A stretch of DNA of 64,000 bases from Dehalococcoidia bacterium (GCA_009841045.1 VXMO01000002.1:55292-119291), one strand, 5' to 3'; shown: positions 1 to 10,884, numbered from the stretch's first letter. Notes: a model not told the origin generated them from the letters alone. Translations and numbers: made by a program.

Positions 1-1
1 G

Positions 2-1789
2 TCCGCATTTTCTCTGACAATGAACGCGATCTTGCGAACAGGCATAGCGCGTGTTCAGCCACCGAGACTGGACATCATCACAGTCATTGGCGGAGTCACG
101 GCGGTAATCGCGCTGCTGATTGCGGGCAACTTGAGCGGCGGGGCACGGGCCATCACGGAAACACTGTCGTTGGAAGGAGCGACAGGATTCAGCTTCTGGT
201 GGTGGGACTCAACGCGCATCATCAAGGATCCGGGAACGCTTTCTCCCATCGACGAATTCCCCGCGTTTAGCTTCCTGCTGGGCGATCTCCACCCACACGT
301 CATGTCCCTGCCGTTTGTCCTGCTCGCCCTTACCGTGGCGCTCGCGTGGCTATGCAAACCGGACGCCCCGGACATGTCGTGGCCGCGACAGCGCGCCGGT
401 GAACTCTTCCTAACGGCGCTGATAATCGGCGCGCTTGGCTTCATCAACACGTGGGACTGGTTGGCCTATATGTTGCTGCTCTTGGTTGCAATCAAGGCAC
501 GGCGACTACGCGAAGAGGGCTTTGGCGGGGCTCTGCTGAGCAAGCAGGCGGCACTTGACATCCTTATCCCGGCAGCAGCAATCGCCCTCCTGTCGTTAGC
601 CCTTTTCTCACCGTTCTACCTGACCGTGAGCAGCGGCGTGCGTGGTGTGCTGCCCATCCACGCCTCTGGTACCGAGCTCAGCCACTACGCGCGTATCTGG
701 GGACCGATGGCGCTCGCCATACTCCCGCCCGCCGCAATCACGGTCATTCGTGTGAGGCGCAAGGATGTGTCGAATCTGTACTTGGGTGGTGTCATGTTGC
801 TGGCCGCGGGTCCGCTCATTCTCTGGACTTTCGTCGTGGTCGGGTGGAACCTCCTGCCTCATGACGCCCTCATTCCGGTTGATCCGCCAACAGTGGCCGA
901 TATCGGCCTTCGCTGGCTTGTGGCCGCGCCCGCGATGGCATTGGCGGCAGTTGGATTCCTGGCGGTGCTGCCAACCGGACGGGAAGACGGCCCGATGCCG
1001 CAAGGGATTCAGTTTGCGTGCCTGCTGGTGGCCACAGCCGCGATGGGAATCGTCATCACGGAAGTGTTCTACGTCTGGGACTCCTTCGGCGTCCGCATGA
1101 ACACCGTCTTCAAGGTGCATTACCAGGTATGGACATTGCTGGCAGTCGCGACGGGTATCGGCGCCGCTTGGCTCATTGCCCAACGCCCGCAACGACTCTC
1201 ACCCTCCCGCGGCGGACTCATTCTGATGGGTGCAGGCGGACTGGCTCTGCTGCTGGTCGGTGCCGTCTACGGCCCCCTTGGCGCAGCGGAACGCATTGAA
1301 GGCTCGCCTTCTACTAGCATTCAGTTGGATGGACTCGCGACGTACCGCGAACGATTCCCGGATGACGCTGCTGCCATCGATTGGCTAGTGGACAATGCCG
1401 ACCGTGGCGACCACCTTCTTGAAGCACACGGCAATGACTATTCGGATTACGGCCGTGTCTCCGCGATTACGGGACTGCCAACGCCCATGGGTTGGCAGGG
1501 ACATGAATATCAATGGCGAGGAAGTACTGAACTGTTTGGGCCGCGAATCCAATACACCGAGGAGATTTACCGCGGACAAACCGTCGCGGACGGTGAAACT
1601 CTCAGCGAAGATCAACTGAAGCTCAGGCTCGAGTTCTACGGCATTGACTATATCTTCGTCGGCTCGCTGGAGCGTGCTGACTTTGGAGAGGACACAGCGG
1701 ACAGGTTGCTTGCCGCCATGCCAAACCGCCTCGAAGTGACTTTTGGATCGGGGAACACAACCGTCCTGCGATACGTGCCCATCGTCTGA
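2..1789 (+). CDS. DUF2298-type multi-pass membrane protein (probably 5'-truncated by the window edge)
   Basis: ORF 20..1789; frame is open upstream to base 2 with no stop. Motifs DEFPAFSFLLGDLHPHVMSLPF and EHGNDYSDYGRVSAITGLPTPMGWQGHEYQWRG are typical of DUF2298 proteins. Confidence 0.8.
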   Translation, partial: SAFSLTMNAILRTGIARVQPPRLDIITVIGGVTAVIALLIAGNLSGGARAITETLSLEGATGFSFWWWDSTRIIKDPGTLSPIDEFPAFSFLLGDLHPHVMSLPFVLLALTVALAWLCKPDAPDMSWPRQRAGELFLTALIIGALGFINTWDWLAYMLLLLVAIKARRLREEGFGGALLSKQAALDILIPAAAIALLSLALFSPFYLTVSSGVRGVLPIHASGTELSHYARIWGPMALAILPPAAITVIRVRRKDVSNLYLGGVMLLAAGPLILWTFVVVGWNLLPHDALIPVDPPTVADIGLRWLVAAPAMALAAVGFLAVLPTGREDGPMPQGIQFACLLVATAAMGIVITEVFYVWDSFGVRMNTVFKVHYQVWTLLAVATGIGAAWLIAQRPQRLSPSRGGLILMGAGGLALLLVGAVYGPLGAAERIEGSPSTSIQLDGLATYRERFPDDAAAIDWLVDNADRGDHLLEAHGNDYSDYGRVSAITGLPTPMGWQGHEYQWRGSTELFGPRIQYTEEIYRGQTVADGETLSEDQLKLRLEFYGIDYIFVGSLERADFGEDTADRLLAAMPNRLEVTFGSGNTTVLRYVPIV

Positions 1790-1818
1790 TGGCCGTCTGG
1801 GTATAGTTAGATTTGACC

Positions 1819-4119
1819 ATGAGCAAATCCCGACGAAGACGCAACCGTAGCCGCCAGCAGAGCAGAAGCGGCCAGCCGGTGGTCGCCGACCACACAACGT
1901 CAGATCTGACAGAAGACCGATCGGACGAGGAACTCGACGATACTCCGGCGCCTGCCCGGCAACGAGCATGGCTCTCACAAGAAGCGCGACAGAAAGCGGT
2001 CAATGACCTTGCTGCGTGGGCGCGGCGACCTGAAGCCGCCATCCTCATAGCCATCGTCGTTGTAGCCGCCCTCTTGCGTTTCTGGGATCTGGGCACGCGA
2101 GCTGTTCATCACGACGAAAGCCTGCACGGCTATTATTCGTGGTTCATGGTGCAAGGCGGAGGGTTCATCCACAACCCACTCCTTCACGGAACCGTCCAAT
2201 TCATCGCGACCAGCTTCGTGTTTCGGTTGTTCGGTGCATCGGACGCGACTCTACGGTTCCTACCGGCGCTTCTGGGCACAATCGTGGTTGCCCTGCCGTA
2301 TCTCCTGTACCGCCACCGGATGGGTACGCTCGGCGCTCTCATGGCATCGGGCCTGCTGGCAATTTCCCCCGGCATCCTGTATTTCAGCCGATTCGCCCGC
2401 AACGACATCTACATGGTTCTCATCACGCTCGTCCTCTTCTGGACGATGTGGGCATACATGGACTCGCGGCGACTACGGTACCTGGTCATTGCCTCAGCAA
2501 CGTTGGCGATTGGCTTTGCCACCAAAGAAGTAATGTACCTGCTTGTGCTGGTGCCGCTCACGTTTCTCTTCCTTGCCCACGTGGGCGATGCCAAGCGGCT
2601 CATTCGCACGCCGCTGCGTGAATGGCCGCCCGCCGCAGTATTCGGCCTGATCCTGACAACACTCGTGCTGCCGATGGGCGCAGCGGGTGTCGCGCTCTTC
2701 CAGAACATTCTTGGCCTCCACCTGGCTAATCCGGATTCGGGGGTAAGTGTTGCGGAGGGCGCGCTGGCAAATCTTCCGGGCCCGGTCGGCGCGCCGATTT
2801 CACAAGGCCCGGGCGTAACGACGTGGATCATTGAAAGGCTCTCCGGTTTGCCGGGCGTCGGATTCGACTTGGCAAACCTGGATGAAATCCAAAATCCCGC
2901 CGCGGGAACACTGCTCGGCATTCAGGCGCTGGACATTGCCGTTTTTGTGCTGCTGGCGCTGTTTGGCGTTGGTGCGGCGCTGGGCATCATCTGGCACAGA
3001 CGGCATTGGCTGATCATCGCCGGCGTCTTCTGGTTCCTCATCGCCATACTCTTTACCACGCTGTTCACGAACGGTATCGGCTTTGGCAGCGGCGTCTGGC
3101 AGTCTCTGGGTTATTGGGTGGCGCAGCAGGATGTCGGACGCGGGAGTCAACCTTGGTATTACTACTTCATGGTTCTGTCCGTGTACGAACTCATGCCCCT
3201 CGTCGCCGCCCTCGTAACGGGATTCTTTATCCTCCGGCGTCGCCCCTCATTCATGACCTTTGACGTCTTTCTCATCTACTGGTTCCTGCTCGCGCTTGTT
3301 TTGCTGTTGATGGCTGGAGAGAAGATGCCGTGGCTGTCCATCCATCTCACGCTGCCGATCATCATGATTGCGGGACGTGGACTGGGAGAATACTTGCCGC
3401 AAGCCCTCAATCAGGTTCGCCAGATAACCCGGCAAGCCGATGCGCTGCGTGTTGGCCATGCGGTAGCCGTTGGCGGCCTGGCCGTGCTCCTCATCCTCAC
3501 GGTCAATTCCTCACTCCGCGCCAGCTTTGAAAATGGCGACGTTCCTGTGGAGATGCTTGTTTACACTCAGACTTCGCCCACACTCGAGCAGGCCGTTGAC
3601 GAGATTGACCGCTACGCAGCCGCCACAGGCGACGGACAGCACCTGCCCCTCACCATCGACACGGCGCATGGGTACTCCTGGCCATGGCATTGGTATTTGC
3701 GTGACTACACCAACGTCGAATACCGCTGCATGGGCGGTGAGAGCGTCTGTGGGGCCGGATCGCCTGTCGTGACCGATGAGAACCCTCCGCGCGGCCTCAT
3801 AATGGCCCTCAACACGGACAGCGCCTCCAACATCCAAACGACTGAGTGGGGTTCTATTGAGGCAAATCGCGTGCGCATTCCGCTCCGATGGTGGTTCCCG
3901 GAAGGGGTTTATCGGGGCGACCAGTACTATGAGGGACTCGGTATTGGTGATATTGCCCGGGGTGCCATCGACCCAGGCGCGTGGTCGACCATCTGGACCT
4001 ACTGGACTCTGCGGGAGCCGCCGTGGCGCCTTGGCAGTTCTGACATCTACGTTTACTTCCCGTCCGACTATGCGCCGGAGTTGAGTACGCCGCCCGATCC
4101 GGTCTACGGGCCTGCCTAG
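1819..4119 (+). CDS. TIGR03663-like / GT39-type membrane glycosyltransferase
   Basis: 768 aa ORF (track start TTG 1813, ATG at 1819); HHDESLHGYYSWFMVQGGGFIHNPLLHGTVQF and many TM segments. Confidence 0.8.
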   Translation: MSKSRRRRNRSRQQSRSGQPVVADHTTSDLTEDRSDEELDDTPAPARQRAWLSQEARQKAVNDLAAWARRPEAAILIAIVVVAALLRFWDLGTRAVHHDESLHGYYSWFMVQGGGFIHNPLLHGTVQFIATSFVFRLFGASDATLRFLPALLGTIVVALPYLLYRHRMGTLGALMASGLLAISPGILYFSRFARNDIYMVLITLVLFWTMWAYMDSRRLRYLVIASATLAIGFATKEVMYLLVLVPLTFLFLAHVGDAKRLIRTPLREWPPAAVFGLILTTLVLPMGAAGVALFQNILGLHLANPDSGVSVAEGALANLPGPVGAPISQGPGVTTWIIERLSGLPGVGFDLANLDEIQNPAAGTLLGIQALDIAVFVLLALFGVGAALGIIWHRRHWLIIAGVFWFLIAILFTTLFTNGIGFGSGVWQSLGYWVAQQDVGRGSQPWYYYFMVLSVYELMPLVAALVTGFFILRRRPSFMTFDVFLIYWFLLALVLLLMAGEKMPWLSIHLTLPIIMIAGRGLGEYLPQALNQVRQITRQADALRVGHAVAVGGLAVLLILTVNSSLRASFENGDVPVEMLVYTQTSPTLEQAVDEIDRYAAATGDGQHLPLTIDTAHGYSWPWHWYLRDYTNVEYRCMGGESVCGAGSPVVTDENPPRGLIMALNTDSASNIQTTEWGSIEANRVRIPLRWWFPEGVYRGDQYYEGLGIGDIARGAIDPGAWSTIWTYWTLREPPWRLGSSDIYVYFPSDYAPELSTPPDPVYGPA

Positions 4120-4131
4120 GTCCGCGTCTCA

Positions 4132-5163
4132 ATGCTCATCAATAGGCGTACTCTCTTCGCGCTCGCGGTAAGCGTGGCCTTTCTCGCTGTTGTCTTCTGG
4201 AGCATTGATTTCGACGAGTTTCTCGATGCGTTCGCAGAGGCGAACTATCTCTGGCTGATCCCTGCGGTAATCGTCTATTTCCTGGCATTTACCCTGCGCG
4301 CGTGGCGCTGGCAGAGCCTGTTGGCGCACCTGGGCGGAGTGACCTTGGGGCGATCCTATTTCGTGGCCACTATCGGCTACGCGGCGAACAATGTCCTGCC
4401 CCTTCGGCTAGGCGAGTTCGTCAGGGCCTATCTGCTACGCCGCAACCCCGGACTGGACATGACCGCCAGCCTCGCGACAATCGCCGTGGAGCGCATCCTT
4501 GACGGCTTAACCCTCCTCCTCTGGCTTGGCATCGGCCTGCTGTTCTTCGCCTCCACGTGGACGCTCTCGCCGTTGCTAACGCTCGCCGCGCAGGTGGCTG
4601 CCGTGGTGTTCATCGGCGCTGGGGTGGCCGTCATCCTCGCTGTGCTGTTTCCTGACGCTGCCCTGCGTGTGAGTCATACCGTTACACGGCCTCTCCCGGA
4701 CCGCTATGCGGCACGTATGATGGGCATTGCGGAGTCGTTGTTGCATGGTTTTGCAGCCCTCAAGGACGCGCGCAAGATACCGTTCTGGTTCGTGGTCTCC
4801 AACTCTGTATGGGCGGGCGAGGCTCTGGTCTATATCCTCGTTGCCGTCGCCATGGATGTGGACACCCCTATCGTCGTGCTGTTCGTGGCTGTCGCGGCGT
4901 CTAATCTCGCCACAGCCGTGCCCTCGTCATCCGGCGGCATTGGCCCGTTTGAGCTCCTGGCTAAAGAGACACTCGTCCGCGCCGGCGTGGGGGCCGGACT
5001 TGCCACAGCGTACGCAGTCGTCATTCACGCCACGCTGTGGGTTCCCGTTACGATAGCGGGAGCGGTTCTGCTCATTCTGGAGGGTGTCCCGCTGCGCGAG
5101 GTGCTGAGACCCACCAGCGGGATGAACGGATCGGACAACGGACAAGCAAGGGCAACCGAATGA
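4132..5163 (+). CDS. Lysylphosphatidylglycerol synthetase TM-region / flippase-like (UPF0104) membrane protein
   Basis: 343 aa, multi-TM; RAWRWQSLLAHLGG, LRLGEFVRAYLL, ATAVPSSSGGIGPFELLA motifs. Confidence 0.8.
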   Translation: MLINRRTLFALAVSVAFLAVVFWSIDFDEFLDAFAEANYLWLIPAVIVYFLAFTLRAWRWQSLLAHLGGVTLGRSYFVATIGYAANNVLPLRLGEFVRAYLLRRNPGLDMTASLATIAVERILDGLTLLLWLGIGLLFFASTWTLSPLLTLAAQVAAVVFIGAGVAVILAVLFPDAALRVSHTVTRPLPDRYAARMMGIAESLLHGFAALKDARKIPFWFVVSNSVWAGEALVYILVAVAMDVDTPIVVLFVAVAASNLATAVPSSSGGIGPFELLAKETLVRAGVGAGLATAYAVVIHATLWVPVTIAGAVLLILEGVPLREVLRPTSGMNGSDNGQARATE

Positions 5164-6476
5164 AAGTCGGAGTTATTGGTGGGGGTGTAGGCGGCCTTGC
5201 CGCGGGCTATGAGTTCGCCAAGGCCGGTCATACCGTGGAATTGTTCGAACGCGCGCCGTTCTTGGGCGGACTTGCGTCCACGTTCGACGTTGGTGGCGGG
5301 CGGTTGGAGCGCTTTTACCATCACCTCTTCCTGTCCGATGTCACGATTATCGGCCTGCTGGATGAGCTTGGCCTGAAAGACCGCCTCATCTGGGAGGACT
5401 CGAAGGTCGGCTATTTTACACACGGCCGTATATACCCGTTCGCCACGGCGACGGATCTTTTGCGATTCAATCCCGTAAGCTTCATCGACCGCATCCGCAT
5501 GGGCTTGGTGACGCTCTACATCCAGCGCATCAAGAACTGGAAGAGGCTGGAAGACACGACCGCCGCCGCGTTCATGCGCAAATGGGCCGGGCGGCGCAAC
5601 TACGAAGAGATCTGGGAGCCGCTGCTTCGCGGCAAGTTCGGGCGCTATGCCGAGCAGATCGCCATGCCGTGGATGTGGAGCAAGTTCGCCACGCGCGTTG
5701 CCTCCCGCAAGAGCCTGCTTGGCCGCGAGCAGCTTGGCTATATCGAGGGCAGTTGGCAGGTGCTGATTGACGCCCTTGAGCAGCGCATCACGGAGATGGG
5801 CAGCGAAGTGCGAACGGGAGTTGGCGTGTCCCGCATCGAAACCACGGACAACCATGTAACGGGGTTAACGATTGCCGATTCAGACGGCACCGAGGAAAAG
5901 CGCGACTATGATGCCGTGCTCGCCACCGTACCCAGTTTCCTGCTGCCCCGCCTCGTGGACCTACCCGAGGACTATCTCAGCAAGGTCAGCACAATCGACT
6001 ACGAAGGTGCGATCGCCGTGATCTGGGTGATGAATCGTAGCCTCTCGCCCATCTATTGGCTCAACATCGCGGATGCCGATATTCCATTCCTGCTCGCGCT
6101 GGAGCAGACCAACCTCGTCCCGCCGTCCGTCTACGGCGGCAAGCACATCCTCTACACGGCGGACTATGTGACGCCGGACGACCATCGCTGGGGACTGTCA
6201 GACGATGAACTCATTGAGAGCTACGTCGAGCACCTGCGCAAGATTAATCCTGAATTCGACCTGTCATGGGTGGAGCGGACATACGTCCACCGCGAGGGCG
6301 CGGCGCAGCCCATCATGACCACGCATTTCAGCGACAAGATACCGCCCAACAAGACGCCCGTCGACGGCCTCTGGCTCGCGGCCATGAGCCAGATCTACCC
6401 GGAGGATCGGGGAACCAACTACAGCATCCGCCAGGGTCAGGACGTTGCCCGCGCCATGATGGCGGAGGCGGACTAA
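5160..6476 (+). CDS. NAD(P)/FAD-dependent oxidoreductase (protoporphyrinogen oxidase-like amine oxidase)
   Basis: ATGA overlap with upstream gene; N-terminal MKVGVIGGGVGGLAAGYEFAKAGHTVELFER dinucleotide-binding motif. Confidence 0.85.
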   Translation: MKVGVIGGGVGGLAAGYEFAKAGHTVELFERAPFLGGLASTFDVGGGRLERFYHHLFLSDVTIIGLLDELGLKDRLIWEDSKVGYFTHGRIYPFATATDLLRFNPVSFIDRIRMGLVTLYIQRIKNWKRLEDTTAAAFMRKWAGRRNYEEIWEPLLRGKFGRYAEQIAMPWMWSKFATRVASRKSLLGREQLGYIEGSWQVLIDALEQRITEMGSEVRTGVGVSRIETTDNHVTGLTIADSDGTEEKRDYDAVLATVPSFLLPRLVDLPEDYLSKVSTIDYEGAIAVIWVMNRSLSPIYWLNIADADIPFLLALEQTNLVPPSVYGGKHILYTADYVTPDDHRWGLSDDELIESYVEHLRKINPEFDLSWVERTYVHREGAAQPIMTTHFSDKIPPNKTPVDGLWLAAMSQIYPEDRGTNYSIRQGQDVARAMMAEAD

Positions 6477-6934
6477 CGCACCTTGAAGTTGGTTTCCACC
6501 TCCACGCAGGAGCCGCGTGGCAGGGATCCCATGCCGATGGCGTTGCGCGCGTGTCGTCCCGCGTCGCCCAGAACGGCAACAAGCAGGTCCGACGCCCCGT
6601 TCGCGACGATCGAGTGCTGATCGAAATCGGGCACGGCATTCACAAAAACAGTTATCCGCGTCACCGACTCAATGGCATCAAGCCCACCATCAAGCGCGTT
6701 TTCCACTGCTGAAAGCGCATTGAGCGTCGCGATGCGAGCCGCCTCTGTCGCCTGCTCAACCGTCACGTCCGCGCCAACCTTGCCGGGTGAAATCAGCTCG
6801 CCGTCTTGCGTCGGAAGTTGTCCGGCCACGTAAAGGGTATTGTGGACACGATTGGCGGGTGTGTAGTTGCCGCCGGGTGTGGCGGGTGGAGGAAGAGTGA
6901 TTCCGAGTTCCTTTAGTCGATCCGCTACTGTCAT
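6473..6934 (-). CDS. RidA family protein
   Basis: MTVADRLKELGITLPPPATPGGNYTPANRVHNTLYVAGQLP ... GSLPRGSCVEVETNFKV; start set at 6934 with a 4-bp overlap with the upstream gene. Confidence 0.85.
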   Translation of the reverse strand: MTVADRLKELGITLPPPATPGGNYTPANRVHNTLYVAGQLPTQDGELISPGKVGADVTVEQATEAARIATLNALSAVENALDGGLDAIESVTRITVFVNAVPDFDQHSIVANGASDLLVAVLGDAGRHARNAIGMGSLPRGSCVEVETNFKVR

Positions 6935-8220
6935 TGCTGCGTGCCTCCTGTATTGATCTCTTCCGTCTCCGGTCGCTGCGTCACCGGCCAAATGGAATCC
7001 AGTTCAGAGTACTGCGGATAGCGCCCGGCGAGCAGCGGCATATGGTCGGGTGTCAGCAGGACGGGCGGGAGATCGTCCAAGCCGCCGCGCGCGCGGCTGA
7101 TGACAATCTCATCAGCACCAAACGGCTCGCCCGCCTCTGTGCCCGTGCTGTGGATGAGGACGCCGAACCCGCCGAACCCGCTCGGCTTGGTGAGTTCAAG
7201 TATCGCCATGCGATTGGCCATAACGTCCTGCGGCGGTAGATCTAGCTCGCGCAGCGCGTCAATGAACGCCTGCGAGCCGAGTTTCTTGAGATACCGCTGC
7301 TGCGTCAACAAACCCTCTGTCCATAGTCCCGCCGCCTCCCCGGCCCATGCCAGCGACGTGAAATCCACGTGCGCCGTGATGTCCTGCCTGCCTAGCCGGA
7401 TATAGGGGTTAGTGGAGGACGTGTGGTGGTGGTAGCAGAGCAGGGTGCCCTCCCGCCGTGAGCCGTCATACAGCGTGGCGGCAGGATAGCCGTAATCGAT
7501 GGTGAAGACGAACCCTCTCCGCAGCCGGGACGCGGTCTCCGTGAGATGTGCCGGGCCGCCAAGGTCGATTTCCGCCTTGCTGCCATTCGGCAGCGTCACA
7601 TCCAACTTCCTCAACCGTTCCGCCAACGCTGGCGTCGACGGCTGCGCAATCGTCTCGATGAATCCCCCGTCCGTCGCGTCGACGAGCAGCTCATAGAGCG
7701 TTTCACCCTGTTGAATCACACGGTGGCGAGGCATGGCGTCATACAACTCATTCGAGATAATCACACCGGCCTCAATCTCGTCCGGGGACGTGTTACCGTT
7801 CCAACTGATGGCAATTCCCGTGTTGCCGTCCTGTGGCGCCGTCACACGCCCAGTCCGCCCAAACTCTACGATCCGATAATCGACAGCCCTGCAGAAATCT
7901 GCCGCCAAGTGTTGGGTGTAGTTGAAAACATCCTGAGCGAGACGCCCCTTGCCGCCGCCCTCTTCAACAACGGTGAACGACTCCGGCTGGCCCAGCAGCT
8001 CCCAGCAGCGCTCAAGCTGCAAGGCGAGCAACGCCCCAAACGCCGGGTGAGTGGCGGGCGCAGTATAAAAGTCCCCCGCTGGCCCAATACGCTCGTCGAG
8101 GCTGCTGTAGTAGCCGCCGTCGAGGTCATAGAGGACGACGCGCATGAAATCGGCGAAGGGGATAGGACCCCTTCGCCGTATTTCGTCTCTAAGCCGGGCC
8201 TCCAGCGTCTGCCGGGCCAT
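6931..8220 (-). CDS. MidA/NDUFAF7-like class I SAM-dependent methyltransferase (COG1565)
   Basis: IPFADFMRVVLYDLDGGYYSS...GPAGDFYTAPATHPAFGALLALQLERCWELLG, VVEEGGGKGRLAQDVF. Confidence 0.85.
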   Translation of the reverse strand: MARQTLEARLRDEIRRRGPIPFADFMRVVLYDLDGGYYSSLDERIGPAGDFYTAPATHPAFGALLALQLERCWELLGQPESFTVVEEGGGKGRLAQDVFNYTQHLAADFCRAVDYRIVEFGRTGRVTAPQDGNTGIAISWNGNTSPDEIEAGVIISNELYDAMPRHRVIQQGETLYELLVDATDGGFIETIAQPSTPALAERLRKLDVTLPNGSKAEIDLGGPAHLTETASRLRRGFVFTIDYGYPAATLYDGSRREGTLLCYHHHTSSTNPYIRLGRQDITAHVDFTSLAWAGEAAGLWTEGLLTQQRYLKKLGSQAFIDALRELDLPPQDVMANRMAILELTKPSGFGGFGVLIHSTGTEAGEPFGADEIVISRARGGLDDLPPVLLTPDHMPLLAGRYPQYSELDSIWPVTQRPETEEINTGGTQQ

Positions 8221-8240
8221 GGGCGTATGTGTTTCCGTGT

Positions 8241-9110
8241 CTACTGGATTGCGAACGACTCAATCATCTGGTCGACGTCCCGTGAGCGCAGTCGGGAATT
8301 CAGGCTGGCGTAACGCTCATCCAGAGGCTCGGGGTTGTCCGCCGCGTATAGGACACCGAGCGGGATACCCGGATCCTGCGCAATCCTCAGTGCCTCCCTG
8401 AAGTCCGTCGGATCATGGCTCTCCGGGACGTCATACGTCAGTGGATCGATGCCCTTCTTGGCGTTGCCTCGAAGGACATCGTAGTTGTCGTTATAGGTGG
8501 TGCAGGGGGACTGTACGTGGACGATCGAGAAGCCCGGGTAGTCCATGCCTTCTCGAATCATCTGCGCCATCTCGCGCGGCTTGCTGGAGAATGCCGATGC
8601 GACAAACGACGCGCCCAGTGACAGGTAGTACTGGAACGGCTTGACCTCTCCCTCGATCTTTCCGCCGGGCGTGGTGCTGGTCACGACACCGAACTGCGTC
8701 GTGGGGGAGCTCTGTCCCTTTGTCAGGCCGTATACGCCGTTGTCCATGATCACGCAGGTCACGTTCAGGTTTCGCTGGGCCGCAGGGCCGATGTGCTCCG
8801 CTCCGATGCTCAGGAAATCCCCGTCGCCGGCGACAACCATGACCTCAAGGTCCGGGTTGCCGCTCTTGATGCCAAACGCGACAGGCAACGTGCGCCCGTG
8901 GATGCCGTGAAAACCGAACGGCTGCGGGCCGTCTGTCAGGTGAACCAGGTTGCCCGAGCAACCGATTCCCGCGACGATCACGTTGTTCTCAAACGGGATG
9001 TCCATTTCGGTCGTGCGCGCTGCAATCGTCAACTCAATGGCGCGTTTGACGCCGAAGTCGCCGCAGCCGGGGCACCACTTGAAATCGTACTCGGGATTCC
9101 GCTTCGTCAT
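8241..9110 (-). CDS. korB: 2-oxoacid:ferredoxin oxidoreductase beta subunit (TPP-binding)
   Basis: WCPGCGDFGVKRAIELTI..., GIGCSGN, GDGDFLSIGAEH, DNGVYGLTKGQ. Confidence 0.88.
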   Translation of the reverse strand: MTKRNPEYDFKWCPGCGDFGVKRAIELTIAARTTEMDIPFENNVIVAGIGCSGNLVHLTDGPQPFGFHGIHGRTLPVAFGIKSGNPDLEVMVVAGDGDFLSIGAEHIGPAAQRNLNVTCVIMDNGVYGLTKGQSSPTTQFGVVTSTTPGGKIEGEVKPFQYYLSLGASFVASAFSSKPREMAQMIREGMDYPGFSIVHVQSPCTTYNDNYDVLRGNAKKGIDPLTYDVPESHDPTDFREALRIAQDPGIPLGVLYAADNPEPLDERYASLNSRLRSRDVDQMIESFAIQ

Positions 9111-9153
9111 TGCCTGCTACCTCTTTCTTTCGACTCTGCCCGTGCTTTGGGCG

Positions 9154-10884
9154 CTAGACTCCGACCTTGCTGCCCGCCATGGCCTCAACCTCGGCGGTGA
9201 CTCTCTCAACCAGGTCTGCCACCTTGAACGGCAGGCCCGTGTACTGCGTGATTGATTTCGCGTTGACGCCGTGCTGGCGCAGAATGGAGGACAACTGCCC
9301 AAGGTAGTTGAGCTCCGGCACCAAGACCAGCTTCTTCTCTCGCAGCTCATCCAGCAGCTTGGGATTGAGCGGCGAGATGAACATGGTGTAGTACCAGCCC
9401 ACCGGCACACCGTTCTCCATCATCTTCTCATATGCCTCATGGGCCGGCCCCTTGGACCCGCCCCACGGCATGATGACCACGTCGTTGTCCGTGTTTCGCG
9501 TCTCGTACGGCGTGTCCTCAAGCAACTTCAACTTGCCGAACCGACGCTCCGTGCCGCGGACGTGGTGAACCGGCAGGTGCGTTGTGTCGCCGATCGTATC
9601 GTGCTCGCTCGCGTTGGCGACGTATGCCCCCGGGCCGCCGGGAAGCGGCATAGGAGTAACGGTATCTCCCTCGTAGCGCTTGTACCCGTTCGTGCCGGTG
9701 TAGACCTGCCGTGCTTCTACCTCAACCAGCGAAGGATCAGGCTTGCGAATGTTCTGCACGCGCTCGGAAAGCATGTGCTCGGAGAGCACAATCACTGGAC
9801 CTTGGTAGCGCTCCGCCCAGTTGAGAGCGTGCATCGCTGCGTAGAAGCACTCCTCGATGGTGCCGGGCGCTATGACCGGCAACTGCGAGTCGCCGTGCGC
9901 TGGATGCATTGCCATGTACAGGTCCGACTGCTCTGACTTGGTGGGCAGTCCGGTTGCGGGGCCTCCCCGCTGAACGTCGATGACCACGCATGGAATCTCC
10001 ATCATCCACGCCATGCCCAGTCCCTCGCTCATGAGTGAGAAACCGGGCCCTGCGGTGGATGTCATGGCCTTCTTGCCCACGAACCCTGCGCCGACGATGG
10101 TGCTGATGGACTCGATCTCGGAGCTTGCCTGGTAGACGAAAGTCCCCTCGCCACGGAGATTCTGCTCCATAAAGACGAGGATGGACGTAGCAGGGGAGAT
10201 CGGATAGCCGACAAAGAAGTTTAGCCCGGCGGCGAGTGCGCCCAGTCCAAAGCTCTCATTGCCCTTGATGATGATCTGCTCGTAATCGGGCGGATCGGGG
10301 GCGGCCAACTCGCCAAGCGAGAATCCGCTCTCCCTCGCCGCGTCGCGCCCAAGCCCAAGGCCCATGCTATTGGCCGCGACGACTTCGGCGTCGTTCGGGC
10401 GGCCCCGTGTGAACCGCTTGACGTTGAAGTCTTCGAGGTACTGCTCAGGCCACGTGACGAACTGTGCCACGGCGCCAAGGATGACCATGTTGGCGGCGCG
10501 CGGGTTGCCGGTGGACTTTCCAAGCTCCTCGTAGGGAAGGGCCACGATGTTCATCGAGCCCTTGTCTTCCTCAGGAACTTCAAAGACTGCCGAGTCATAA
10601 ACAAGAATGCCGCCGTCACGAAGCTCTTCCTTGTGGACCTCGTAGGCCTCCTCGTTGAATGCGACGAGCACGTCAAGCGTGTCGCCATTGCTGAGCGCCG
10701 GTGTCACGGAGATGCGACACTGGCTCCACGTGGGCCCGCCCATAATCTGGGACGGGAATGTAACGAACGTCATCACGTGGTATCCCACCTGCGCGGCTGC
10801 TGCGGCGAGGGCCTCGGATGCGGTCACCATGCCCTGTCCACCTTCGCCCGCGAAGCGGATCACAAAGTCTCGTGTGGCTGCCAC
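9154..10884 (-). CDS. korA: 2-oxoacid:acceptor oxidoreductase alpha subunit with fused gamma domain
   Basis: FAGEGGQGMVTASEALAAAAAQVGYHVMTFVTFPSQIMGGPTWSQ gamma domain, then GNESFGLGALAAGLNFFVGYPISPATSI alpha domain. Confidence 0.88.
   Translation of the reverse strand: MAATRDFVIRFAGEGGQGMVTASEALAAAAAQVGYHVMTFVTFPSQIMGGPTWSQCRISVTPALSNGDTLDVLVAFNEEAYEVHKEELRDGGILVYDSAVFEVPEEDKGSMNIVALPYEELGKSTGNPRAANMVILGAVAQFVTWPEQYLEDFNVKRFTRGRPNDAEVVAANSMGLGLGRDAARESGFSLGELAAPDPPDYEQIIIKGNESFGLGALAAGLNFFVGYPISPATSILVFMEQNLRGEGTFVYQASSEIESISTIVGAGFVGKKAMTSTAGPGFSLMSEGLGMAWMMEIPCVVIDVQRGGPATGLPTKSEQSDLYMAMHPAHGDSQLPVIAPGTIEECFYAAMHALNWAERYQGPVIVLSEHMLSERVQNIRKPDPSLVEVEARQVYTGTNGYKRYEGDTVTPMPLPGGPGAYVANASEHDTIGDTTHLPVHHVRGTERRFGKLKLLEDTPYETRNTDNDVVIMPWGGSKGPAHEAYEKMMENGVPVGWYYTMFISPLNPKLLDELREKKLVLVPELNYLGQLSSILRQHGVNAKSITQYTGLPFKVADLVERVTAEVEAMAGSKVGV

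Noticed and set aside
5025-5855. 276-aa minus ORF
   Set aside because: Antisense to the FAD oxidoreductase; no domain.
7546-8313. 255-aa + ORF
   Set aside because: Antisense to the MidA-like methyltransferase.
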